Origin: Cacajao melanocephalus
Taxonomy: Eukaryota > Chordata > Mammalia > Primates > Pitheciidae
DNA: 64,000 nt
Assembly: GCA_963573385.1 (NCBI GenBank)
Contig: CAUYLG010034897.1
Span: 109,978 to 173,977 of the forward strand
Direction: 5' to 3'
Each line of letters begins with the position of its first letter. Position 1 is the stretch's first letter. Positions 39,990-51,475 of the stretch are shown here, piece by piece. The notes under the pieces are model-generated. The model did not search any database and was not told the origin of the DNA. It saw nothing but the letters and a program-made list of their open reading frames with translations. A program made the position numbers and the translations under genes.

Positions 39990-40924
39990 TGGGAGGAAAA
40001 CAAGATGGCCGAATAGACACAACTCTGGTGCACAACACCCAGCAAGAGAGACACAGAAATTGAGAGATCTCCTAGCTCCAACTGAGGTACCAGGTGCATT
40101 TCAATGGGTTTGGTTGGAAAGTGAGCAAAGCCCAGACAGGGCAGACTGAAGCAGGGAGGGGTGCTGCTTCACCCAGAAAGTGCATCTGACTAGTGAGTCA
40201 GAGGCTCCCCCTCCGGCACCCTGCTCCAGATACAGCGCTTCCCCCAAAGCCTCAGCAATCCGCACAACAGGGACTCTTTGCCAGTCTAGTGCCAGGAATT
40301 ACAAGTGCAGAGTTGAATAATAATCCAGGATGGTGTCCCGGATTGTCACACAGATCTAAGTAAATGCATAAGCCCATAAGCTGACCGGGAGAGCCTGCAG
40401 ACAGAGCTATCACCCTCTCCCCCTTCCCAGAGAGAGAGAGAGCCGAAAGCAGGAAGACAGACAGAGCAGCTGGGTGGGCCACTCCCCCGTGACTGGAGAT
40501 AGAGGGAGCTGAAAGCGGGGAGACAGACGGTGCAGCAGTGCGGGTCCCTACCCTCTCACACAAACCCCAGAGGGCTGAAGCACTAACTCTAGCCGGTTAC
40601 TCGGCCAGTGCCTCAGTCTAAGCTGACCCATGAATGAGCCAGCTCCATGGAGGAAAGGCACAACCCACCATTAAAGAGGTGGGACTAGGCTTCATGTTTA
40701 AAAAAAAAACACAGGAAGCCTACTTAGCAATGGGATGGTGTTCTTGACCACCCAGCAGTGCCTCCAGGTCAGCGGAAGAGGCAGGCCTAACCTCCCAGTG
40801 TAAACAAAAAAGACACAGGAAGCCTACTTGAAAGAGTCCCTGGAAACCCAGTAGCGCCTTGACAGACAGACAAGTGACCTCATCAAGCAGCTCCCTGAGA
40901 TCAGAGCTAGATAAATCCACAAAG
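39990..40924 (+). promoter_or_regulatory. L1 5' UTR with internal promoter
   Basis: The L1 5' UTR acts as an internal RNA polymerase II promoter in intact elements. It is the most GC-rich stretch of the window. It includes a YY1-type core at 40002-40010 and two tandemly repeated modules (about 40430-40560 and about 40702-40870). Present activity cannot be judged from sequence. Confidence 0.8.
40002..40010 (+). promoter_or_regulatory. YY1-type site at L1 start
   Basis: AAGATGGCC lies 12 bp inside the L1 5' end, the place where L1 carries its YY1 site that fixes the transcription start. Confidence 0.75.
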
Positions 40925-41960
40925 ATGAGGAAAAAAACAGTGCAAAAAAGATGAAACCATCGAAGACCAGAATGTCTCTTCTCCTTCAAGGGATCTCAAC
41001 TCCTCATCAACACGGGAACACGACATGACAGAGAAAGGGCACAACAAAGTGACAGAAACAGGTTTCAGAAGGTGGGTAATAAACTTTCCTGAGCTAAAGG
41101 AACACATTCTAACTCAATGCAAAGAAACTAAAATCCTTGAAAAAAGGTTAGACGAAACGGTAACTAGAATAACCAACTTAGAGAAGAACATAAAAGACTT
41201 GATGGAGTTGAAAAACACAGTACGAAAACTATGGTAAGCAAACACAAGTTCTAATAGCCTAATTGATCAAGCAGAAGAAAGGATATCAGAGATTGAGGAT
41301 CAACTCAATGAAATAAAAAGAGAAGGCAAGACAAGAGAAAAAAGAGTGAAAAGAAATGAATAAAGCCTCCAAGAAATGTGGGATTATGTGAAAACACCTC
41401 ATCTATGCTTGATCGGTGTATCTGAATATGACGGGGAGGATGAATCCAAGCTGGAAAACATGCTCCAGGATATTATTCAGGAGAACTTCCCCAGCCTAGC
41501 AAGGCAGTCCAACATTCAAATCCAAAAAATACAGGAACTACACAAACATATTCCTGAAGAAGAGCAATCCAAGGCACATACTCGTCAGATTCACAAGGGT
41601 TGAAATGAAGGAAAAAAAAAGTAAGGCAGCCAGAGAGAAAGGTCAGGTCACCCACAGAGGGAAGCCAATCAGACTCAAGTGAATCTTTCAGCAGAAACCC
41701 TACAAGCCAGAAGAGAGTAGGGGCCATCATTCAGCATCCTTAAAGAAAATAACTTTCAATCCAGAATCTCATATCCAGCCAAACTAAGCTTCATAACTGA
41801 AGGATAAATAAAATCCTTTATGGGCAAGCAATTACTGAGAGATTTCATCACCACCAAGCCTGCCTTACAAGAGCTCCTGAAAGAAACACTAAACACAGAA
41901 AGGAACAACTACCAGCCACTGCAAAAGCACATCAAATGGTCAAGACCAAAAATGCAATGA
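40925..41960 (+). pseudogene. L1 ORF1 relic
   Basis: ORF1 encodes the trimeric RNA-binding protein that coats L1 RNA, with a coiled coil, an RRM and a C-terminal domain. The expected ATG is at 40925, but a stop follows after nine codons. Open pieces preserve the coiled-coil region (41025-41237: LEKRLDETVTRITNLEKN, heptad-rich), the RRM entry (41376-41603: MWDYVKTPHLCLIGVSE) and, in other frames, the C-terminal domain up to the relic stop at 41958-41960. A further stop interrupts the coiled coil at 41235-41237. The protein cannot be made. Confidence 0.9.
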
Positions 41961-42005
41961 AGAAATTGAGTCAACTAACAGGCAAGAAAACCAGCCAGTA
42001 ACAAA

Positions 42006-45000
42006 ATGGCAGGATCAAATTCAAACATAACAATATTAACATTGAATGTAAATGGCCAAACACACCAATCAAAAGACACAGACTGGCAAACTAGATAAGT
42101 CAAGACCCATCAGTGTGCTGCATTCAGGAAACCCATCTCACTTACAAAAACACACATAGGCTCAAAATAAAGGGATGGAAGAAGATATACCAAGCAAATG
42201 GAGAACAAAAAAAAGCAGGGGTTGCAATCCTAGTCTCTGATAAAACAGACTTCAAACAACAAAGACCAAAAGAGACAAAGAAGGGCATTACGCAATGATA
42301 AAAGGATCAATCCAACAAAAAGAGCTAACTATCCTAAATATATACGCACCCAACACAGGAACACCCAGTTACATAAAGCAAGTTCTTAATGACCTAAAAG
42401 GTATTTAGACTCCCAAACAATAATAGTGGGAGACTTTAACACTCCACTGTCAATATTCGACAGATCAACAAGACAGAAAATTAACAAGGACATCCATGAC
42501 TTGAATGCAGAGCTGGACCAAGTGGACCTAATAGACATATGTGGAATGCTCCACCCCAAATCCACAGAATATACATTGTTCTCAGCACCACATTGCACTT
42601 ACTCCAAAATTGACCACATAATTGAAAGCAAATCACTCCTCAGCAAATGCAAAAGAACTGTAATCATAACAAACAGTCTATCAGACCACAGCACAATCAG
42701 ATTAGAACTCAGGATTAAGAAACTCACTGAAATCCACACAACTGCTAGGAAACTGAACAACTTGCTTCTGAGTGTTGACTGGATAAACAATGAAATGAAG
42801 GCAGAAATAAAGATGTTCTTCGAAACCAATCAGAATGAAGACACAACTTACCAGAATCTCTTGGACACCTTTAAAGCAGTGTTGAGAGGGAAATTTATAG
42901 CAATAAATGACCACATGAGAAACAAGGAAAGATCTAAAATTGACACCCTTTCATCAAAATTGAAAGAGTTAGAGGAACAAGATCAAGAAAACTCAAAAGC
43001 TTGCAGAAGACAAGAAATAACTAAGATCAGAGCAGAACTGAAAGAGATAGAGACACAAAAAACACTTCAAAAAATCAATAAATCCAGGAGCTGGTTATTT
43101 GAAAAGATCAACAAAATAGAGCACTAGTCAGACAAATAAAAAAGAAAAGAGAGAAGACTCAAATAGATGCAATAAAAAATGATAAAGGGGATACTGCCAA
43201 TGATTCCACAGAAATACGAACATCAGAGATTACTACAAATGACTCTATACACACAAACCAGTAAATCTGGAAGAAATGGATAAGTATCTGGACGCTTGCA
43301 CTCTACTAAGACTAAATCAGGAAGAAGTTGAAACCCTGAATAGACCAATAACAAGGACTGAAGCTGAGGCAGCAATCAGCCTACAAAACAAAAAAAGTCC
43401 AGGTCCAGACGGGTTCACAGCCGAATTCTACCAGACTTAAAAAGAGGAGCTGATTCCATTCCTTCTGAAACTATACCAAACAATACAAAAAGAGGGAATC
43501 TTCCCTAACCTATTTTATGAGACCAACATCATCCTGATACCAAAACCAGGTAGAGACCCAACTAAAAAAGAAAACTTCAGGCCAATATCCATGATGAACA
43601 TAGATGCAAAAATCTTCAATAAAATACTGGCAAACCCAATACAGCAGCACATCAAAAACATTCATCACGATGAAGTAGGCTTCAGCCTGGGGATGCAAGG
43701 CTAGTTCAACATATACAAGTCTATAAATGTAATCCATCACATAGATAGAACCAAAGCCAAAAACCACATGATTATCTCAACAGATGCAGGGAAGGCCTTA
43801 GACAAAATTCAACAGTGCTTTATGCTAAAAACTCTCAATAAACTAGGTATCGACACAACATATCATAAAATAATAAAAGCTATTTATGACAAACCCACAG
43901 CCAATATCATACTGAACAGGCAAAAGCTGGAAGCATTCCCTTTGAAATCAGGCACAGACAAGGATACCCTTTCTCATCACTCCTATTCAATAAATTATTG
44001 GAAGTTCTAGCCAGAGTAATCAGGCAAGGAAAAAAAAAATAAAGCATATTCAATTAGGAAAGGAGGAAGTCAAACTGTCTCTATTTGTAGAAGACATCCT
44101 TGTATATTTAGAAGACCCCATTGTCTCAGCCCAAAATCTCCTCAAATTGATAAGCAACTTCAGCAGTCTCAGGATACAAACTCAATGTGCAGAAATCACA
44201 GGCATTCTTATAGACCAATAACAGACTTAAAGAAAGCCAAATCAAAAATGAGCTGCCATTCACAATTGTTACAAAGAGAATAAAATATCTAGGAATATAG
44301 CTAACAAAGGATGTAAAGGACCTCTTCAAGGAGAACTACAAACCACTGCTCAACGAAATAAGAGAGGACAAAAACAGATGGAAAAACATTCCATGCTCAT
44401 GGTTAGGAAGAATCAATATTGTGAAAATGGCCATACTGCCCAAAGTAATTTACAGATTCAGTCATGTCCCTATCAAGCTATCTATGACCCTCTTCACAGA
44501 ATTGGAAAAAAACCACCTCAAACTTCATATGGAACCAAAAGAGAGCCCGCATAGCCAAGACAATTCTTAGCAAAAAGAACAAAGCTAGAAGCATCACACT
44601 ACCTGACTTCAAACTATACTATGAGGCTACAGTAATCAAAACAGCATGGTACTGGTACCAAAACAGAGACATAGAACAATGGAACAGAAGAGAGGCCTCA
44701 GAGGCAACGCCATACATCTACAACCATCTGATCTTTGACAAACCTGACAAAAATAAGCAATGGGGAAAGGATTCCATGTTTAATAAATGGTATTGGGAAA
44801 ACTGGCTAGCCATGTGCAGAAAGCTGCAACTGGATCCCTTCCTAACACCTTACACTAAAATTAACTCCAGATGGATTAAAGACTTAAACATAAGACCTAA
44901 CACCATAAAAACCCTAGAAGAAAACTTAGGCAAAACCATTCAGGACACAGGCATAGGCAAGGACTTCACGACTAGAACACCAAAAGCATTGGCAACAAAA

Positions 45001-45806
45001 GCCAAAATAGACAACTGGGATCTAATTCAACTTGAGAGCTTCTGTATAGCTAAAGAAACAATCATTAAAGTGAACTGGCAACCAACAGAATGCAAAAAAA
45101 TTTTTGCAATCTACCAATCTGACAAAGGGCTAATATCCAGAATCTACAAAGAACAAACAGATTTACAAGAAAAGAAACAAACCCATGGAAAAGCAGGCAG
45201 AGGACATGAACAGACATTTTTCAAATAAAGACATTTATGAGGCCAACAAACATATGAAAAAATGCTCATCATCACCAGTCATTAGAGAAATGCAAATCAA
45301 AACCACATTGAGATATCATCTCATGCCAGTTAGAATGGTGATCATTAAAAAATCTAGAGACAACAGATACTATGGAGGATGTGGAGCAATAGGAACACTT
45401 TTACACTGTTGGTGGGAGTGTAAATTAGTTCAACTATTGTGGAAGACAGTGTGGCGATTCCTCAAAGACCTAGAAATAGAAATTCCATTTGACCCAGCAA
45501 TCCCATTACTGGGTATATATCCAAAGGATTATCAATAGTTCTATTATAAAGACACAAGCAAACATGTTCATTGTGGCACTGTGTACAATAGCAAAGACCT
45601 GCAACTAACCCAAATGCCCATTGATGATAAACTGGACAAGGAAAATGTGGCACATATATAGCATGAAATACTATGCAGCCATAAAAAATGATGAGTTTGT
45701 GTCCTTTGTAAGGACATGGATAAATCTGGAAAACATCATTTTCAGGAAATTGACACAAGAACAGAAAATCAAACACCGCATGTTGTCACTCATAAGTGGG
45801 TGTTGA
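42006..45806 (+). pseudogene. L1 ORF2 relic (endonuclease, RT, C-terminal domain)
   Basis: ORF2 encodes the apurinic-type endonuclease and reverse transcriptase for target-primed insertion. The start is 'atggcaggatcaaattcaaa' at 42006 and a stop follows after 30 codons (42096). The longest open part, 42426-43127 (233 codons), still shows the endonuclease motifs GDFNTP (near its start), the DHIIESK block and SLSDHSTI. In the RT part the box that should read FADD reads FVED at 44084-44095, which removes one catalytic aspartate, and a base is missing after 'aaatcaggcacagacaagg' near 43960, causing a frameshift. The C-terminal region is open at 44776-45228, and the relic stop is at 45804-45806. 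Not functional. Confidence 0.92.
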
Positions 45807-46032
45807 ACAATGAGAACACATGGACACAGGAAGGGGAGCATCACACACTGCGGTCTGTTGTGGGGGAACAGGGGAGGGACATCAGGGTTAGGCAGGTTGG
45901 GGAGGGATAACCTGGGGAGAAATGCCAGATATAGGTGACAGGGGGATGGAGGCAGCAAACCACATTGCCATGTAGGTACCTACGCAATCCTGCATGTTCT
46001 GCATATGTACCTCAGAATCTAAAGTGCAATAA

Positions 46033-48112
46033 TTTTCCAATGAGGATTTTGTGAAACCTTTACTTATAAGTTATGACCTAACTACTTTTTATTGAAGTAA
46101 GAAAAAAGGATCCTCAAAATATAACAATAAGCTCGATAAAATTATTTTATGAACAACTCACTATTGTGTTTATGGTACACTCTGACCCTCAAATTTTATG
46201 CTAAATAAAAAGAATGTATCTTTCTTAAATGTTCAAAATATATATAGTAAGTAAAAATTAACATATAAATTCAAATAGGATTAATCAATATATATTTCCT
46301 GAGCTATAAGGAGTTATTTTTTTCCTGTGAGACACTATAACAGAGATTAAGATGCCAGATTCATCACAACACACAGTAGATTACTGATTCTCCTGTGACT
46401 CCTCAAGGATTAAGAGAATGAAAAGAAAAATATTAGAAAGACAGGTGTGAAAGACGAAGCTTAATATTGAGTAAGATAAAGGGAGGATGTGACAGTTATA
46501 AGAATTTAAAATATAAACAGAGCCCTCTTTGTTGCAGTCTTGAAATGCATATGTAAAGCCCCCAAAAACATCCCTATAACTACCACAAAAATAAAATATT
46601 GCTTTTTGCCCAGAGAGGAAATCCAGTTGCAATGACCACTGAGTCCACAAATGCACAGAAGAACAAGCGTCAGGACTGGACAGGGCCATCTCTTTTCCGT
46701 GAAGCTTCCTCTTCTTCATGCAATTAGGTGTCCTTCCTCTTACAAAATGCCCAGATATTTTTTCTAATACACCACCCATCATACTGGACTGAAGTTGCCT
46801 GAGTATAGGTTTGTTTTATCACACCATGATGACCTTGATGGTGATATTTAGATTTGTCTTTGGCAGTAGGTGGTCAACAATTTTTTGTTGATGGATGCAT
46901 AACAAGCATTGCTGGCCATAAAATCATTACCAAAAATTCATCTCAAAGCAAATAAAATATGTGTAGCTTGGACTTGTTGCCATAAATATTAAACAGCAAT
47001 GGTAAAGGGCTTATCATTTTGTATGTTCTTAGAGTATTAATTAAAATTGATATTCATTATAAGAGTCACATTATGCAATGTTTTGAAATTTTTATGTAAT
47101 TACTTTTATGTAACCATAATGTTATATATAATGAGTATTTACTTTATAGTACCAAGGCAAGCTTGGCATTTCAAGACAACTTTATTTTTAATTTGAAATT
47201 AATTTAAGCAATTCCATTCTGGCTTATATCCATGGCTGCCATCAGGGGGAAAAAAAACACTAGGTTATGATACATACTTAAATTTATTAAACTTTTTAGA
47301 AAGTTGTCTGTCTATAACTAATACATGATTTGATTTATTACCTGGCACTATTACCTCTGAACATCATACATGTGTAAGCAATAGATGGATTTATAATTAA
47401 ATTAAATTAAATTAAATTAAAAGGATCTTACATATAGCCACAATATTATCAACCCCAAATTTAACTGTTGTTATAAATAGGTTAATGCTGAAAATAGTGC
47501 ATGGACATAACTATCTTGAATTTTAAAGTTTACAAACCAGCTAATAATCACTTTTCACATAGTGAAGATTTCATCTATTATGTATACAGTCTGTAAGAAG
47601 TTATTTATTTTGGTTGTACAAATAGAAATGACGTTAATGGTTGTTACCTACAGTCTCTTGCTCTACCAATAAACTACTTTCATGATTTCTTTAGTAAGAC
47701 CTACCTGTTATCCAAAATATCACTGCATATATACTTACTGAATCCCGGCTGTGCACATAGCTTTATCTTGGAAACTATTTCCCATGTTAATATTCATAGT
47801 TATTTTAACTGTCTACTGATTTTACTAATAAACTCGTATTACTTTAAAATATGTAACAACTCTCTATAGTTACAATTATCAATTAACTCTTAGAAAAAAT
47901 GAATATTATAATTTTGTCAAAAATAATTTTTAAGAAAAACAAATTCACTACTCTACCCAGTTTAATTAAGTAGAATTTCTCTCTCTTTCTTCCTTTTTTT
48001 TCTTTTTTGTCTAAAACACAAAAATATCTCTCAAAATCCAAAGGCAGAAATGTAAAACTAAGTTTTATTGAAGAATCAGAATCTCAGTAGTTATCACAGA
48101 ACATATGAATTG
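46033..48112. other. Unassigned AT-rich DNA
   Basis: About 2.1 kb with no recognised repeat. The minus-strand frame at 46381-46782 (133 codons) is one of the longer non-repeat frames in the window, but no domain, homology or codon signal is seen. Confidence 0.4.
47395..47422. repeat. (AATTA)n simple repeat
   Basis: About five AATTA units in a row. Confidence 0.9.
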
Positions 48113-48200
48113 TCCCCTTCCTGCTCCTCTCGTGCCCTCCCCTCACCTCACCTGCCCTCCTCTCACCTCCCTCTCCTCTCCTCTTCTGTTCGCTCTTCCT
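48113..48200 (+). repeat. C/T-rich polypyrimidine tract
   Basis: Degenerate CTCC/CCTCTC repeats with a strong pyrimidine bias on the plus strand. Confidence 0.8.
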
Positions 48201-48694
48201 TTCTGATACAAAGTATATGTATTTTTCTCCATTAATTGACCAAAATTGCTAGACTACTTATAACATTGCTTTTCTAATATTTGTGGTACTATATCAAAAA
48301 AAAAAATGGGAAAATTCTACACATAATGGTAATATAAGTTGGCCTGAATTATAACCGAATTTTTGATATGGTATTTACAAATTGAATTTCTATATAATTT
48401 ACAAATTCTTCAACCTTCCTGTAACAGAATGAAGATATTCAGAATATAAATGTTATTGAATAATAAATTAAATGGGCCAATTTTTTTGACTTTGTAGCAG
48501 CTTGTTTGGAAATGAACTATTATTTAACCTGTAAAAGTTAAATACTCTGAACACTGAAAGAACATATTAAAACTAAATAATAAGCTTAATTTGTTATAGA
48601 ACTTCATTGTAAAAATAATTTTTCTTATAATTATCTTTTAGATTTTGAAAAAAGTTATTTCTACCTAAAGTTTTTAAAAATAATAAAGAACAAT
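48201..48694. other. Unassigned AT-rich DNA
   Basis: Nothing recognisable. Confidence 0.4.
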
Positions 48695-49135
48695 GTATTT
48701 GTTTGCTAGAGCTGATACATAAATTGTCACAATCTAGGTGGCTTAAAACATGACAAATTTAAACTCTCAGATGTCTAGAAGTTAGAAATGTGAAATAAAG
48801 ATGTCAGCATGGTTGGCTCTTTCTTAAGGCACCAAGATATAATCTGTTCTATGCCTTTCTCATATCTTCCTATGGTTGGCATTCCTTGGCTTACAGCTAT
48901 AAAATCCCAATTTCTGTCTCTATCATCAACGGCTTTCTTTCCTCTATGTATCCTCTATATTCCTATGTCCAAGTTTCTCTTTTAAAGATTCTAATCATAG
49001 ATATTACTGTACACTTTAATCCAGGACAACCTTATCATAACTCGATTACTGGAAAACTCCTATTTCCAAATGAGGTCCCATTTATGAGTTTTAGGTGGAC
49101 ATGAATACTGGGGGGATACTGTTCAAACAAGTAGA
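48695..49135 (-). repeat. MaLR-type LTR (MLT1-like), antisense
   Basis: The plus strand reads like the reverse of an MLT1-type LTR of the ERVL-MaLR group: 'gtatttgtttgctagagctg' at the left, 'ctaggtggcttaaaac' (48738), 'atttccaaatgaggtcc' (49062) and 'aatactggggggatact' near the right end. Length of about 440 bp suits the family. Only an LTR is seen; it is diverged and not coding. The 72-codon frame inside is a by-product. Confidence 0.7.
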
Positions 49136-49469
49136 ATAAATTATTGTATTTATCTAAATCTCAGATAATTGTCAATTATTTTTAATTCAAATAATATAAA
49201 AGTTTATGATTTAAATAGGCTTCTTCAGGAAGCATGAGTAATAACAGAATTATAGGATTTTAGAAATTAATAGAAACTCCATCCAGCATTTCCTAATTTT
49301 TTTGTGGAACTTTAATATTAACAGATATAAAGAGTGATAATTTAATAAAATGTACTATGATAAAATACACTTGGTAAATGTTGGGAGAAGGAGCAATGGA
49401 GAAAGGATTTACAGAGTGCCTACATAAATTGGCTATGCGTAACATATAAACTGGGAACAACAAATCACA
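49136..49469. other. Unassigned spacer
   Basis: No recognisable element between the two LTRs. Confidence 0.4.
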
Positions 49470-49475
49470 GCAAAC

Positions 49476-50002
49476 TGCAGGAGGTCTCTGGGGAGGCAAA
49501 CTTCTCCATGCCTCATGTTCTAGTATAGGGTGACTTAGGCTCTGTTACCGTAAACATTTTGCTCAAGGACGTAGAACCCCTGCGTAGCACTATGACGTAG
49601 CCAAACTTGTAGGCTCCTTGTAAGGTCTGAGTTCCACCCACTGCACATGGATAATAAGCTAAAGATAACCATATATTCTTGTTTTGTGAAACTCCCAAAC
49701 TGACACTGTTATCAATGTTTAGAATAACAAACCAGTCCGGCTCACTGATTCACTTCTGGCTCACTGATTCACTCCACTATCACATCTCCCTCTCCCCACC
49801 ATCACTCCACCCCTACCCTATAGATCAAAGTGATTGTAACCAATAAATAGTGTGAGAGATCAGAGCTCGGGGCCTTCACTGTCTCCTCCAGTAGTAAGTG
49901 ATGGCCCCCTGGTCCCACTTTCTCTCTTAATCTTTTTCTCATTCCTTTGTTGCCACCAAGTTCAAGGTATCCACAGGTGTGATGTGGGGCTGGTTCCCTA
50001 CA
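49476..50002 (+). repeat. Solo LTR of an ERVK-type endogenous retrovirus
   Basis: A 527-bp unit with TG at the left end ('tgcaggaggtctctgggg') and CA at the right end ('ggttccctaca'). Flanking 'gcaaac' (49470-49475) and 'gtaaac' (50003-50008) form a 6-bp target-site duplication with one difference, the size used by the ERVK class. A polyadenylation signal AATAAA is at 49842-49847, followed by 'gagagatcagagctcgggg' and a pyrimidine-rich U5-like segment. No internal viral genes adjoin it. Subfamily not assigned. Confidence 0.8.
49842..49847 (+). promoter_or_regulatory. LTR polyadenylation signal
   Basis: AATAAA within the ERVK-type LTR, placed as expected before the U5-like region. Confidence 0.7.
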
Positions 50003-50259
50003 GTAAACATGGCATACAATACCACCTCAGAAATTAGCGTTGAACATTAGTTTACTGAAATCCTTAAAAAGTCCTGAAGTCCTACGAATTTTTTTTTAAA
50101 CCAAGTCTTCTTTATTTGATCACTCAGCCCTTTTCCATCATGTCTATAAATATTTAGTTTTCTAAAGCACCAATTATGATACAAGATTTAGTCTGTGGTG
50201 TTTTAATACTGTAGCCCTAGGATCTTTGATATTTCTCCCACTTAGAGATAGGGTCTAAC

Positions 50260-50995
50260 GGGGCCTAACCACCCTCAAGCTTCAGGCTGCTCCAACATAA
50301 AACCAAGACCCACAGATGTAGGTTCTGGGCCCACCTCCAAGACTCAGTCCCTCGGCCCACCAAAGAGCAAGGCTGGCCCCAGTGGCCCCAGTCTCCAGAT
50401 TGACCCTGACACTGGGCTGGTAGTCATCAGAACAGCACTTATCAACCCAATCTACAGGCTGGCCCCTGTAGACATAGACACAAGGTCCATCCCAACACCT
50501 GGATGACCTTTGCAGATCAAAAGCCTACCTGAGCACCATTGCAGCTCCTATGGAAACAGGCTCAGGCCAGCCCCTGTGGATACAGGCTGCAGGCTCATAC
50601 TTGCAAACCCAGGCTTCAAGCCTACCCCAGCAAACCTAAAAAGCAGGTCTACCCCAGTGGGCATAGGCAAAAGGCCAGCTTGCATGAGGACTCTAGATGC
50701 AAGCCCACTCCTGGACCACATTAGCCAACCTGTTCAAAATCTCTGTGGGAGCTGACTTGTGAAGGGCTTTCCCAAACAAGCCAGTCTGCAAAGACTGGAA
50801 TACGTCTCTGCTTCTTCAGATGAATGGACACCAATAGCTGGCCACAAGAATTAAGAACAATCAGGAAAACATGAAATCACCAAAGAAATAAAGCATCGGT
50901 AACCAGTAACCAATCATAAAGAAATGGGGATGTATGAACTTCCTGACCAACAATGTAAAATAATTGTTTTAAGGAAACTCAGCAAACTTCTAGAG
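50260..50995 (+). repeat. Probable 5' region of an old L1, with degenerate GC-rich repeats
   Basis: The part from 50260 to about 50760 consists of loosely repeated 30-45 bp units around the words 'aggctggcccctgtagac', 'ggccagcccctgtggataca' and 'accccagtgggcataggc', a GC-rich composition unlike its surroundings. The part from 50850 to 50995 ('atgaaatcaccaaagaaata', 'aataattgttttaaggaaac') resembles the start of ORF1 region in old L1M elements. Together this suggests the 5' UTR and ORF1 start of an old L1. Frames at 50510-50755 reflect the repeat, not a gene. Confidence 0.5.
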
Positions 50996-50999
50996 GTTC

Positions 51000-51275
51000 T
51001 CTATCCTCACATCTGAAATCTGGGTGGATAGGCTCATCATGTGTCCAATAATGTATGTTGAGATAACCCTATGTGACTTTGGAAGCTGAAGCATAAAAGG
51101 CCAACAGTTTCTGCCTGGTTCTCTTGGAATGCATGCTCTTGAAAATCTTCCTCCTAGAATTCAGCTTCCATGCCCTAAGAACTCCTAATGGAAATGTTAC
51201 ACACATACATCAACAATCCCAGTTGTTCCAAACCTGAGTCGTTCCCAACCCAGGTATTAGACATGTGAGTCAAGA
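51000..51275 (+). repeat. MaLR-type LTR fragment, sense
   Basis: The blocks 'ggaagctgaagcataaaagg' (51080), 'agtttctgcctggttctctt' and 'caacccaggtattagacatg' (51247) resemble the 3' half of MLT1-type LTRs. Confidence 0.5.
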
Positions 51276-51290
51276 TGTCTCTAAATTAGT

Positions 51291-51386
51291 ACAGTTTAAA
51301 GAACTTCCGGTGATGATGGAAATGTTCTATATATCTGAACAGTTTAAAGAACCTCCTGTGATGATGGGAATGTTCTGTATATCTGA
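51291..51386 (+). repeat. 48-bp tandem duplication
   Basis: Two adjacent 48-bp units, 51291-51338 and 51339-51386, each begin 'acagtttaaagaac' and end 'atatctga'. They differ at only a few positions. The unit looks like the end of a hAT-type MER element that continues to about 51470 ('gccactacattgtgcctatt', 'aatatggctaatgtgactga'). Confidence 0.9.
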
Positions 51387-51475
51387 ACTGTCTAATTGGG
51401 GAGCCACTACATTGTGCCTATTAAACATTTAAAATATGGCTAATGTGACTGAATAATTGACCAAAATAAGTTATA
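51387..51475 (+). repeat. hAT-type MER fragment
   Basis: The words 'ctgtctaattggggagccac' and 'aaaatatggctaatgtgact' resemble an abundant nonautonomous DNA transposon with a characteristic 'gtagccactagccacatgtg' motif. Short and diverged. Confidence 0.45.

Larger units (their letters stand above)
39990..46032 (+). repeat. Near full-length L1 LINE (old primate type), inactive
   Basis: It begins at the L1 5' terminus ('gggaggaaaacaagatggcc') and contains a roughly 930-bp 5' UTR, an ORF1 relic, a short intergenic spacer, an ORF2 relic and a 3' UTR ending near 'tcagaatctaaagtgcaata'. The length of about 6.0 kb is that of a complete element. Many stops and indels, a mutated RT active site and the 3' UTR type place it among older L1P copies (older than L1PA7 by eye). 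A clear target-site duplication is not visible. Confidence 0.95.

Noticed and set aside
42426..43127. 233-codon open frame as an active protein
   Set aside because: It is the endonuclease part of a decayed L1 ORF2 with an upstream stop and a broken downstream frame.
46381..46782. 133-codon minus-strand open frame as a possible gene
   Set aside because: No recognisable domain, no supporting splice or promoter context and AT-driven composition. A frame of this length can arise by chance in 64 kb read in six frames.
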